Of a stretch of DNA of 64,000 nt, positions 47,517 to 55,632 are shown one piece after another. Made by a program: the position numbers and the translations under genes. The notes under the pieces are model-generated. The model was not told the origin of the DNA, searched no databases, and saw only the letters and a program-made list of their open reading frames with translations. Origin of the DNA: an uncultured Lachnospiraceae bacterium (GTDB lineage: Bacteria; Bacillota; Clostridia; Lachnospirales; Lachnospiraceae); assembly GCA_910579685.1 (NCBI GenBank), contig CAJTVN010000006.1, forward strand, positions 70,510 to 134,509, given 5' to 3'. The stretch's first letter is position 1, and every line of letters starts with the position of its first letter.

Positions 47517-49082
47517 ATGCTAAAAAAAGTCATTGCTATGTTGCTGACGGCGGCGGTAACCTTATCACTTGCCGCATGTGGAGGAGAGGCAGGTAAGGAG
47601 GATGCCTCCCGGGCGGCAGTTCAGGAAAAGAAGGAGTCGGAATCAGAACCGGATCAGAAAGAGAATGATCCGGAAAGCTGGCCGGTAATATCCGTGGACG
47701 TGCTGAGCTTTACGGATCAGCTGGAGAGGAAGGATGAGGTGGAGCAGGCGCTGAACGAATATCTGGTTTCCATCGATGCCGGGGTGCAGGCGGAGTTTAT
47801 TGTGGGAACCTGGGGAGATCGGAGCAACAATCTGACCATGCTGCTTACGGACAGCGATAATCCGATCGATCTGTTCTGCTGGAGATTCTATTCCAGCGTG
47901 GACGCACTGGTGAAGAATGATCAGGTTATTTCCCTGGATTTATATAAGGATGCATATCCGGAGCTTTTTACCATGTTTCCGGAGGCTGTCTATCTGGCCT
48001 GCCAGGTAAACGGCGAACAGTATTCCCTGCCCAATGCGGACAGCTTTGGCAATTTCTGCGCCTATATGCTTCGAAAATCTGTGGCGGAAGAGATCGGCGT
48101 GGCAGATAAGGACGGTTCGGAGATTACGCTGGAGGAGCTGAACGAAATTTTGATCAGGGCGGAAGAGGCTTTTCCAGATCAGTCATGGTGGGGTGATCTT
48201 TCACCATTGTCCATAAAGGGAGTGGACAATCTGGGAGATGACTACTGGCTCGGGGTTCTGATGGATCGCGGCGTAGGAGAGATGGAGATTGTCAATTATT
48301 ACGAGAGTGATGAGTTCAGACAATGGTGTGAGCAGACAAGGTGGTACAATGAAAACGGTATGGTTCCGGCGGATCCGGAAAACACGGTGCCTACCGGAAC
48401 GCTGTATCAGGACAACGTGACAAGCGGAGGATGGCTGGATGGCTATTCACTTGATTATATCAGATCTCTGCTGCACGGTCAGGGAAAGACAGGAGATGGA
48501 GATTTTATTCTCTTTAAGCTGACGGATTATCTGGGTAAAAATTCCTGTATCTATAATGGATGGTGTATTTCCTCTCTATGTAAGAATCCCGATGCGGCGA
48601 TGAAGCTGCTTAATCTGATGATGACGGACGAGAAGGTGTGTCGGTTTTTTACGCTGGGGATTGAGGGCGTCACTTACAAAGTAAATGAGAACGGCTGTGC
48701 GGAGCTGGCGGACGGCGTGGATGACAGCACCGTGGGATGGAATCTCTCCGCACCCTGGTTTTACCCGAATCAGTGTCTGAGCATCCCTTATAACACGGAA
48801 ATGTCCACCTACTATACGGACATGGAAAAGTGCTGGTTCGATGAGAATTCGGAATTTTCAAAGGGAATGGGTTTTGTTTTTGACAACAGCTCCGTGTACG
48901 ATCAGGTAAAGGCATGTCAGATGATTATCGATCAGTATCGCGACGCACTTTTGTACGGGGAGGTCGAGGTTGATAAATACCTGACCAAGCTCAATGAGGA
49001 GTTGAAGGAAGCGGGAATTGATGCTATTATTGATGAAAAGAATGCGCAATTCCAGGCGTTTCTGTCAGCAAAAGGAGAGTGA
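47517..49082 (+). CDS. Sugar-binding lipoprotein of ABC importer (SBP-c)
   Basis: A 521-residue lipoprotein (lipobox LAAC, Cys21) behind AAAGGAGGGG. It is related to SBP-a and SBP-b (shared NEYLVSI-AG, NPIDLFCWRFYSS and PNQCLSIP segments) but more divergent, so its ligand probably differs. It completes the second importer. No hairpin like those behind SBP-a and SBP-b is seen; the next gene begins six bases after the stop. Confidence 0.92.
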   Translation: MLKKVIAMLLTAAVTLSLAACGGEAGKEDASRAAVQEKKESESEPDQKENDPESWPVISVDVLSFTDQLERKDEVEQALNEYLVSIDAGVQAEFIVGTWGDRSNNLTMLLTDSDNPIDLFCWRFYSSVDALVKNDQVISLDLYKDAYPELFTMFPEAVYLACQVNGEQYSLPNADSFGNFCAYMLRKSVAEEIGVADKDGSEITLEELNEILIRAEEAFPDQSWWGDLSPLSIKGVDNLGDDYWLGVLMDRGVGEMEIVNYYESDEFRQWCEQTRWYNENGMVPADPENTVPTGTLYQDNVTSGGWLDGYSLDYIRSLLHGQGKTGDGDFILFKLTDYLGKNSCIYNGWCISSLCKNPDAAMKLLNLMMTDEKVCRFFTLGIEGVTYKVNENGCAELADGVDDSTVGWNLSAPWFYPNQCLSIPYNTEMSTYYTDMEKCWFDENSEFSKGMGFVFDNSSVYDQVKACQMIIDQYRDALLYGEVEVDKYLTKLNEELKEAGIDAIIDEKNAQFQAFLSAKGE

Positions 49083-49088
49083 CGGAGA

Positions 49089-50084
49089 GTGAAAATCAGA
49101 AAGAGAAGCTCGTTGGTCAGATTTTATGCGGGACCTGAGCATCCCATCGACGAGCGGTCGCCGGAATACCGCTTTATGAAGGCGGTGTGCGAGGGCAAAA
49201 CCGGGCAGATAAAGACATTGTTTTCGGACAAGAAGCTGTTCGGGGATAAAAAGAGCGCAGTGGATACCCCCTATGGGAGATATGAGGGGCTGGATGAAAT
49301 CTGCAGATTTGCGGTAGAATTCCAAGGACGTTTCCGTGCGGATTCCGCCATGATGGTTCCGGCGGTGCAGACCAAAGCCAACGGACGCGCGGCATTGGAA
49401 TTTGACGTCAATTTCGTGATCGACGGGGAGATCGAACAGGTTCCTATGATTCTGGTTGCTGATCTTGCGGGATGCGACAGACTGGACGAGGTGAGGCTGT
49501 ACTGTCATCATACCTACGTGCCCGGACTGCAGGCGTACCGGCGTCCGATTTTTAAGTCGGCTTATCTGGAAATGGGAGATCCGGATCTTCTTACCGGGGC
49601 GGTCCGGGAGTATTACGCCTCTCTGCATCACACGCCGAAGGTTGACGTGGAGCGGATTTTAAAATGCATAAGCCCGGAGTGCAAGCTTGGCGGTTATGCG
49701 CCGTCCGAGGGAGAGAGGGATAATGGCGGGCATGAGGATCTGCGAGCGTTTTATGAAAATGCGGCCACTTATATTCCCCGGTGCGTGGCAATGCGCTATG
49801 AGACCATAACGGATAACGGAAGGACCTGTGTGCTGGAATGGGTGCATGTGATTTCGGACAGCGGACAGAAAGATATGAACCGTATCGCCATCTCCGGAAT
49901 CGCCGCTTATGAGAGAGGAGACGACGGGCTTTTGTGCGGAATCCGTATCTGTGACTATGCGGGCTATGAGAAGACAATAGACTGGGAGCAGGTGGGAATT
50001 ACGAAGGCGGAAGCTCAGCAGATCAATTATGTGGAGCGCTTTCCCTCCGGCTGCGGACGAAAGGATCAGGAAGAATTGCGATAG
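49089..50084 (+). CDS. Hypothetical protein, tandem NTF2/SnoaL-like domains
   Basis: A 331-residue soluble protein beginning at a GTG; AAAGGAG lies about ten bases upstream. It appears to consist of two similar alpha+beta halves (about 20-150 and 185-315), each with the pattern of NTF2/SnoaL-like cone folds (helix, then strands such as ALEFDVNFVIDGEIEQVPM and CVLEWVHVISDSG). No catalytic residues can be assigned. It is co-transcribed with SBP-c and a beta-lactamase-fold hydrolase. Function unknown; such folds often bind or isomerise small molecules. Confidence 0.6.
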   Translation: MKIRKRSSLVRFYAGPEHPIDERSPEYRFMKAVCEGKTGQIKTLFSDKKLFGDKKSAVDTPYGRYEGLDEICRFAVEFQGRFRADSAMMVPAVQTKANGRAALEFDVNFVIDGEIEQVPMILVADLAGCDRLDEVRLYCHHTYVPGLQAYRRPIFKSAYLEMGDPDLLTGAVREYYASLHHTPKVDVERILKCISPECKLGGYAPSEGERDNGGHEDLRAFYENAATYIPRCVAMRYETITDNGRTCVLEWVHVISDSGQKDMNRIAISGIAAYERGDDGLLCGIRICDYAGYEKTIDWEQVGITKAEAQQINYVERFPSGCGRKDQEELR

Positions 50085-50109
50085 AAAGAAACGGAAAGGA
50101 TAAGGCGGT

Positions 50110-51369
50110 ATGGATTTTACAAAATTAACAGCTTTTCTGGACTCCTTGGAGGAAGCCTACGGGGTGAGAAGCGCGGACTGTATCGTAACCAGGGAGCATG
50201 AAACGGTTTACCGGCATATGACCGGCCACAGCGATTCGGAGGGTAAGTATCCGGTGGATGATAAGGATCTCTATTATTTGTACTCCTGCACAAAGGTGAT
50301 TACCTGCACGGCGGTGCTGCAGCTGATCGAGCAGGGGGCGGTGCAGCTATACGATCCCGTTGGAAAATATCTGCCGGAGTATGCGGTCATGAAAGTGGCA
50401 AATGAATTCGACGGAGTAAATCTTCCCGGACTTACCGCTCCGTGTCATTTTTCCGCAAAACAGATCCGCATCATCGATCTTATGGCCATGATGGGAGGTC
50501 TGACGTATGAAGTGACCTCGGAGGCGATCCGAAATGCGCAGGAGAAGACACGGGCACAAGGGAATGCCCGGGCAGAAAGGAATGCAGGGGCAGAAAGGAA
50601 TGCAGGGGCAGAAGGGAATGACCGGGTAAAAGGAAGCACCCGCGATATGGTGGCGGCAATTGCCGAGATGCCTTTAATCTATGAACCGGGCACAAGATGG
50701 TATTATTCATTGGCGCACGACGTCCTGGCGGCCGTGGTGGAGACGGTCAGCGGGGAAGGGTTTGGCGAGTATCTGCATCACCACATTTTCGGGCCCCTGG
50801 GGATAAAGAACGATATGTTTTTCCATCTGGATCAGGAGCAGGAAAAGCGTCTGTCTGCCATATATGCGTATGATTCCATAACAAACCGCATTACACCCTG
50901 CGGACGGGACGAGTCCTACAAATTCACGGACGTATATGAAAGCGGAGGCGCCGGTCTGATCGGTACGGTTTCCGGATACAGCGCAGTGCTGGAGGCACTT
51001 GCCTGCGGAGGAAGAGGGCGGAATGGAGAGCGTATTTTAAAGGAAGAAACGGTGCGTATGTTTTCCGTCAATGTAACCATGGGTCAGGCGCTGCGGGACG
51101 TACAGCTGCAGGAAGGGCCGGAATACGGCTACGGATTGGGCGTGCGGGTAAAAATCAACGAAAAGAGAGGATTGGGACCGATCGGCGAGTTTGGCTGGGG
51201 AGGTGCGGCGGGCGCATATGTCTGCGTGGATCCGGCTCACCATGTAAGTATATTCTTCGCAACCCATGTAATGAATTTCGGCGTGTGCGGGAGAGAGTTT
51301 CATCCGCTAATACGCGATTATGCCTATGAGGGCGTGCTTGGAACGGAGGAAGAATCCCCAAATTCCTAA
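50110..51369 (+). CDS. Serine hydrolase of the beta-lactamase (class C/EstB) family
   Basis: A 419-residue cytoplasmic protein with the S-x-x-K active site Ser59-Cys-Thr-Lys62 and a later Tyr-Ser-Leu (YSLAHD) in the position of the Y-x-N motif. The third motif appears as GWGGAAG rather than KTG or HTG, as in esterases of this family. It therefore looks like an esterase or peptidase-like enzyme rather than an antibiotic-resistance beta-lactamase. Residues about 148-177 are a repetitive Ala-Glu-Arg-Asn-rich insert encoded by five 18-bp tandem repeats. Last gene of the arabinan region. Confidence 0.85.
   Translation: MDFTKLTAFLDSLEEAYGVRSADCIVTREHETVYRHMTGHSDSEGKYPVDDKDLYYLYSCTKVITCTAVLQLIEQGAVQLYDPVGKYLPEYAVMKVANEFDGVNLPGLTAPCHFSAKQIRIIDLMAMMGGLTYEVTSEAIRNAQEKTRAQGNARAERNAGAERNAGAEGNDRVKGSTRDMVAAIAEMPLIYEPGTRWYYSLAHDVLAAVVETVSGEGFGEYLHHHIFGPLGIKNDMFFHLDQEQEKRLSAIYAYDSITNRITPCGRDESYKFTDVYESGGAGLIGTVSGYSAVLEALACGGRGRNGERILKEETVRMFSVNVTMGQALRDVQLQEGPEYGYGLGVRVKINEKRGLGPIGEFGWGGAAGAYVCVDPAHHVSIFFATHVMNFGVCGREFHPLIRDYAYEGVLGTEEESPNS
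50551..50640 (+). repeat. Five 18-bp tandem repeats inside the beta-lactamase-fold gene
   Basis: Units start at 50551, 50569, 50587, 50605 and 50623. Units 2 and 3 are nearly identical (SGGGCAGAAAGGAATGCA, S = C or G), and the outer ones are diverged. The repeat is a multiple of three and keeps the frame, adding six residues per unit. Confidence 0.9.
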
Positions 51370-51379
51370 GATGTGTTTC

Positions 51380-51414
51380 AAAAAACGTGGCACAGGAGCC
51401 ATATCCTGTGCCAC
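51380..51414 (-). terminator. Rho-independent terminator of the minus-strand DUF1703 gene
   Basis: A perfect 11-bp stem (GTGGCACAGGA / TCCTGTGCCAC) with a six-base loop. On the minus strand it is followed by six T (51385-51380). It may also act weakly on the plus strand behind the beta-lactamase-fold gene. Confidence 0.9.
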
Positions 51415-51431
51415 AGATTGTTTCGCCGCTT

Positions 51432-53132
51432 TTATCCTGTGCTACCAATAAGAACTCTTTTTCCCCGGAAGGCAAACCCATATTTTCGTATACGGTTCTT
51501 TGGAATCCCTTTCGCTATGAGATTTGCCTGATAATTCTTTTCTTCTATCTGCCGTAGCGCCGCCTGCACCGCATCAGACAGCTCCTTTTCTTCTTTATCC
51601 TGTACCTTGAATTCTATGATCACAGCGTCGTATTCCGGCCTCCTTGGTTCCAGCATCACGTCGTATCTTCCGAAGCCACTTTCCCGATTGGAAGTCAGCG
51701 TATACCGGTCGGCAAGCTCCACCATCAGCCCGAGTACAAAACCATGGTAGAAATTTTCAGGCCTTTTCCCGGAAGACTTCTTATTTTGTGAGCTGCCTGC
51801 GGTATCAAAGAAGCCAAACATTTCCTGCGCCATGTGATTCATGCAGACATTCATTGCCTTCACGTCATCCATCAGCAATGCGCGGATAAAATCATTATAA
51901 TCGTCATTTACACAGAACCAGTCCTGAACCATATTTTCAAACATGATTCGGACTTCTTTGTTCGTCAGTTTCAGATCATAATAGGTGCGTCCTGTTTTTT
52001 CCACATAGGTGGCGCCGTCCACCTTCAGATAGCCGCTGGCAAGCAGAAGGCTCCAGAGAGCGTTCTTTTTGACAGGCAGCTGGTTATAGATAATCTGCTC
52101 ATCTATTTCCATATGAATGGCCCGGCCGTCAAGCAAATCTTCAAAGTTCTTTTTAATACCTGTGTTTCCCTGCCGGAGTAATTTCTCCACCAGACTGTTA
52201 GCGCTGGAATTTGCCCAGTAAGCCCCTGCCTTTCTCTTGTCAAGGAAATTGATCACAGACCAGGGATTATAAATATCTTTTCGTTTTCCAAAGGAAAAAC
52301 CGTCATACCATTCTTTTACCTGCTGTTTCCGATCCGAAAGAGCATATTCTTCCAGCGCCGCAAACACTTCTTTTTCTGAAAAACCAAAGCAGTCCGAATA
52401 CTTTTCGGAAGTTGTCGTCACCACTTCCAGATTGTTCAGATCAGAAAAAACGGATTCTTTACTTATTCGGGTAATACCCGTCATAATGGCCCGCTCCAGA
52501 TAGGGATTTGTCTTAAACGTGGAGTTGAACAGCCTCCTGGTAAAAGAGATCAGCTCATTCCAATATCCGTTCACATAGGCTTCCTGCATCGGCGTATCGT
52601 ATTCATCCAGAAGGATAATTACCTTTTTTCCGTAATAGCGGGAAAGAAAATCGGATAATTTGTGAAGCGCCCATACGGCGGTTCCATTATCCATATCGCA
52701 GGTTACGCTTTGGAAATAAGCTTTTTCATTTTCTGTCAAAATTCCGCTGCCAAGCAAAAATGTATTTTTGTTGTAGATATCATCAATAATCCGGATGATG
52801 GATCTCTCGGCTCCCGCATAGTCCGATTCCTTTACATTGGCAAAGGACAGGCTGATTACCGGGAATGTGCCCTGCATATTGCGGTATTTTTCATCCTTCC
52901 AGACGGAGAGCCCCTCAAACAGATCGCTTCTTCCCGCATATCTGACAGAGAAGAATTGTTCTACCATAGCTATATTCAGGGTTTTTCCGAATCTTCTGGG
53001 ACGTGTAATCAGAGTAACGGCATCTTCCGATTCCCACCACTGTCTGATAAAATCTGTCTTATCTACATAGAAGTTGTCTTTTTCCCTTATCTTTTTAAAA
53101 TCCTGATTTCCGATACCGATCTTTCTTGCCAT
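51432..53132 (-). CDS. AAA-ATPase-like/DUF1703 protein with PD-(D/E)XK domain
   Basis: A 566-residue protein of a family abundant in gut bacteria. The N-terminal AAA-ATPase-like domain has the Walker A variant RPRRFGKT near residue 43 and LLDEYDTPM as Walker B. The C-terminal DUF1703 domain shows a nuclease-fold pattern (YDVMLEP...AVIIEFKV). The family is multicopy and its cellular role is unsettled; links to mobile elements have been suggested. It is transcribed alone, has its own promoter (53187-53215) and terminator, and faces purF. Confidence 0.9.
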   Translation of the reverse strand: MARKIGIGNQDFKKIREKDNFYVDKTDFIRQWWESEDAVTLITRPRRFGKTLNIAMVEQFFSVRYAGRSDLFEGLSVWKDEKYRNMQGTFPVISLSFANVKESDYAGAERSIIRIIDDIYNKNTFLLGSGILTENEKAYFQSVTCDMDNGTAVWALHKLSDFLSRYYGKKVIILLDEYDTPMQEAYVNGYWNELISFTRRLFNSTFKTNPYLERAIMTGITRISKESVFSDLNNLEVVTTTSEKYSDCFGFSEKEVFAALEEYALSDRKQQVKEWYDGFSFGKRKDIYNPWSVINFLDKRKAGAYWANSSANSLVEKLLRQGNTGIKKNFEDLLDGRAIHMEIDEQIIYNQLPVKKNALWSLLLASGYLKVDGATYVEKTGRTYYDLKLTNKEVRIMFENMVQDWFCVNDDYNDFIRALLMDDVKAMNVCMNHMAQEMFGFFDTAGSSQNKKSSGKRPENFYHGFVLGLMVELADRYTLTSNRESGFGRYDVMLEPRRPEYDAVIIEFKVQDKEEKELSDAVQAALRQIEEKNYQANLIAKGIPKNRIRKYGFAFRGKRVLIGSTG

Positions 53133-53186
53133 AAATACACATCACCCTTGATTCAAACTTTGTGAAAAACGCTTCCCATATCCTAT

Positions 53187-53215
53187 AGTATAGCCATTGC
53201 CATCCGGAAAAGCAA
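53187..53215 (-). promoter_or_regulatory. Sigma-A promoter of the DUF1703 gene
   Basis: On the minus strand, TTGCTT (53215-53210) and TATACT (53192-53187) are separated by 17 bases, 55 bases before the start codon. Confidence 0.65.
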
Positions 53216-53261
53216 TGAATCTTTGTGTAAACACTTTGCCGCCAGAGGAGAGAGGCGGCGA

Positions 53262-53290
53262 TTGACAAATGCGGCCCGCCTGTGTATAAT
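53262..53290 (+). promoter_or_regulatory. Consensus sigma-A promoter of purF
   Basis: Perfect TTGACA (53262-53267) and TATAAT (53285-53290) with a 17-base spacer. Transcription should begin near 53297. Confidence 0.93.
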
Positions 53291-53299
53291 GCAAGACGT

Positions 53300-53350
53300 A
53301 AAGGACAAGGGCGTCTTTGAGCGGTAGGCTTGAAGGCACTCTTGTCCTTT
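53300..53350 (+). promoter_or_regulatory. Long 5'-terminal leader hairpin of purF
   Basis: The outer arms AAAGGACAAG and CTTGTCCTTT pair perfectly. The inner arms GCGTCTTTGAGC and GCTTGAAGGCAC continue the helix with G-U pairs around a five-base GGTAG loop. The structure starts about three bases after the predicted transcription start and ends 47 bases before the ATG. There is no T-run, so it is not a simple terminator. It does not match the purine (xpt) riboswitch core that I know. Confidence 0.7.
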
Positions 53351-53397
53351 CTGTTGGAGCGCTGCGAAGCGGTGCGGGAACATTTAGAGAGAAAGGC

Positions 53398-54834
53398 ATG
53401 GTTATTACTATGAGTTTACAGGAAGAATGCGGTGTGTTCGGTTTGATTTCCCCGGAATCCGCCGATCTGGCAGGCGTGGTTTATTATGGGCTTTATGCCT
53501 TGCAGCACCGGGGGCAGGAGAGTTGTGGAATTGTGGTGAATGACGACGGCGTTTTTTCCTCCCACAAGGATCTGGGACTGGTCAGCGAGGTGTTTTCGCC
53601 TGACGCACTCTCCCGCCTGCCGAAGGGCAAAATGGCGGTGGGACACGTGCGGTATGGAACCACGGGCGGAAATAACCGCAATAACTGCCAGCCCATAGAG
53701 GTCAATCATCAGAAGGGAAAGATGGCGCTGGCCCACAACGGAAATCTCAGCAATGCGGTGCGGCTGCGCGATCAGCTGGAGCTGTCCGGGGCGATTTTTC
53801 ATACCACCAGTGACACGGAGACCATCGCCTATATTATCACCAGGGAGCGCCTTAGAACTGCCTCCATAGAGGATGCGGTAAGCAAAGCCATGGATTCACT
53901 GGACGGGGCCTATTCCCTTGTGCTTATGTCTGCGCAAAAGCTGATCTGCGCCAGGGATCCTTACGGCTTCCGCCCTCTGTGCTATGGAAAGACGCCGGAG
54001 GGAATATATGTGGCGGCCTCCGAGAGCTGTGCGCTCAAGGCCATAGGAGCCGAATTCGTGCGGGACCTGGAACCAGGAGAAATTCTGGTGTTTGGCCCGC
54101 AGGGCATTGTCTCCCGCAGGGAGCACTGCGGGAAACAAAAGAAAAAGCTCTGTATTTTTGAATACATTTATTTCGCAAGGCCGGATTCCGTCATAGACGG
54201 CGTTTCGGTGCACGAAGCCAGGATTCGGGCCGGAAGGATTCTGGCGAAGGAGCATCCCGCAGAGGCTGACATTGTGATCGGCGTACCGGATTCCGGACTG
54301 GATGCAGCCCTTGGATTCAGTATGGAATCGGGTATTGACTATGGGATCGGGCTGATCAAAAACAAGTATATCGGCAGAACCTTCATCTCTCCCGGGCAGA
54401 GCGCAAGGCTGGATCAGGTGCGAATCAAGTTAAGCGCTATCGAGGAGAGCGTCAGGGACAGAAGGGTGGTTCTCATTGACGATTCCATTGTCCGCGGCAC
54501 CACCAGCGGGCGGATCGTGAAGCTCCTGCGGGAGGCGGGAGCAAAGGAAATCCATATGCGGATTTCCTCTCCGCCCTTTTTGAACCCCTGCTATTACGGC
54601 ACGGACATTGATTCCCGGGAGAATCTTATCGCCTGCCGTCACAGCGTGGAGGAGACGGCCCGGCTCATCGGGGCCGACAGTCTGGGATATCTTCCGGTAT
54701 CGCAGCTGGGAACTCTGATCGGAGGCTGCGGATACTGCAGCGCCTGCTTTGACGGGAATTATCCCACGGAGGTTCCTGTCGATACCAGGAAAGACCGGTT
54801 TGAGAGGAAGCTTTCGGAGAAGAGAGCGGAATAA
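53398..54834 (+). CDS. purF: Amidophosphoribosyltransferase
   Basis: Catalyses the first step of purine synthesis, making phosphoribosylamine from PRPP and glutamine. The 478-residue product has a class II glutamine amidotransferase domain; its catalytic Cys is residue 11 in EECGVFG and should become the N-terminus after propeptide removal. The phosphoribosyltransferase domain has the PRPP loop VVLIDDSIVRGTTS, and Cys residues near the C-terminus (GGCGYCSAC) fit the iron-sulfur form seen in Bacillus-type enzymes. I chose the ATG at 53398 behind an AGAGAG site; 53410 is possible. Longer frames reach into the leader hairpin. No other pur genes adjoin it. Confidence 0.95.
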   Translation: MVITMSLQEECGVFGLISPESADLAGVVYYGLYALQHRGQESCGIVVNDDGVFSSHKDLGLVSEVFSPDALSRLPKGKMAVGHVRYGTTGGNNRNNCQPIEVNHQKGKMALAHNGNLSNAVRLRDQLELSGAIFHTTSDTETIAYIITRERLRTASIEDAVSKAMDSLDGAYSLVLMSAQKLICARDPYGFRPLCYGKTPEGIYVAASESCALKAIGAEFVRDLEPGEILVFGPQGIVSRREHCGKQKKKLCIFEYIYFARPDSVIDGVSVHEARIRAGRILAKEHPAEADIVIGVPDSGLDAALGFSMESGIDYGIGLIKNKYIGRTFISPGQSARLDQVRIKLSAIEESVRDRRVVLIDDSIVRGTTSGRIVKLLREAGAKEIHMRISSPPFLNPCYYGTDIDSRENLIACRHSVEETARLIGADSLGYLPVSQLGTLIGGCGYCSACFDGNYPTEVPVDTRKDRFERKLSEKRAE

Positions 54835-54859
54835 AAACTGCTTACATCTGAAATTTCAT

Positions 54860-54898
54860 GTGCATGATAGAGTAAAATTCCTGTCATGCACTCTTTTT
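54860..54898 (+). terminator. Rho-independent terminator after purF
   Basis: An 11-bp stem (GTGCATGATAG / CTGTCATGCAC, one G-U pair) with a ten-base loop and a T-rich tail, 25 bases after the stop. Confidence 0.88.
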
Positions 54899-54982
54899 GT
54901 GCAAAAATGGCCTGGGCTTTGACACTGTGATCACAAAATGATATTTTAATAATTACAAAATAAGTTAATTTAGGGTGAAATC

Positions 54983-55481
54983 ATGGTTAAAAAACTGAAA
55001 CAAACATACGCAAAAAGGACTCTGTACCACGGCGTTCAGTCCGGTCAGTTCAGCTTTGACTCGGCGGCGCTGCTCATTGTCCTGTACCCCATGTATTTTA
55101 TTGTGATTGCATCTTTCAGCAATTCCAACATGGTAAATCAGGGACTGGTAAAGACGCTTCATCTCACCGCTTTCCAAGGCGGTAATTTCCGTTATAGTCC
55201 TGTACTATGCGGTTGGGCACTGGAACGACTTCTTTACGGCCCTGCTTTATCTCAATAAGGATGAGTACCAGCCGCTGCAGATTGTACTGCGCAACATTCT
55301 CATCTCCAATCAGGCCATGGCGGGAACCACGGGGGCGGGAGAGGGCAGCTACGCCCAGCAGTATGCGGATCAGGTCAAGTTTGCGGTAATTATTGTATCC
55401 ACCGTGCCGGTGCTGTGCATATACCCGTTTATCCAGAAATATTTCGAGAAGGGGGTTATGATCGGAGCCGTGAAGGGTTAG
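54983..55481 (+). pseudogene. LplC-type sugar permease pseudogene with large internal deletion
   Basis: The first 70 codons encode the N-terminus of an LplC-type permease (basic start, then ALLIVLYPMYFIVIASFSN). From about 55200 the C-terminal 93 codons follow in another frame (YYAVGHWNDFFTALLYL to KGVMIGAVKG and a stop at 55479). About 130-150 codons in between, including the EAA loop, are missing. No partner permease or binding protein is left. It is a remnant of a fourth importer cassette. Confidence 0.85.
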
Positions 55482-55512
55482 AAATTGGAAAATTTTTGTC
55501 ACAGGCTTGTAA

Positions 55513-55600
55513 ATTCCGGGATTTTCGGCATATAATATAAAAAAGATTCCGGGATTTTCGGCATATAGGGAGAAAAAGATTCCGGGATTTTCGGCAGAAA
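55513..55600 (+). repeat. Three direct repeats at exactly 33-bp spacing
   Basis: The block ATTCCGGGATTTTCGGCA occurs at 55513, 55546 and 55579. The first two copies extend to CATATA, and the second and third are preceded by AAAAAGA or similar. The array ends about 35 bases before the start of the DUF4143 ATPase gene. Spacers are only 11 bases, so it is not a CRISPR array. Confidence 0.9.
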
Positions 55601-55632
55601 CATATTTATGCGGAAAGGAAGGGTCTGGAATC

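Noticed and set aside
50110..51369. Antibiotic-resistance beta-lactamase
   Set aside because: SxxK is present, but the third motif is GWGG rather than KTG, there is no signal peptide and the context is sugar use; an esterase-like role is more likely.
53291..53397. Purine (xpt-type) riboswitch before purF
   Set aside because: The conserved three-way junction and loop sequences are not found; only one long hairpin is seen.
55513..55600. CRISPR array
   Set aside because: Only three repeats with 11-base, non-unique spacers and no cas genes.
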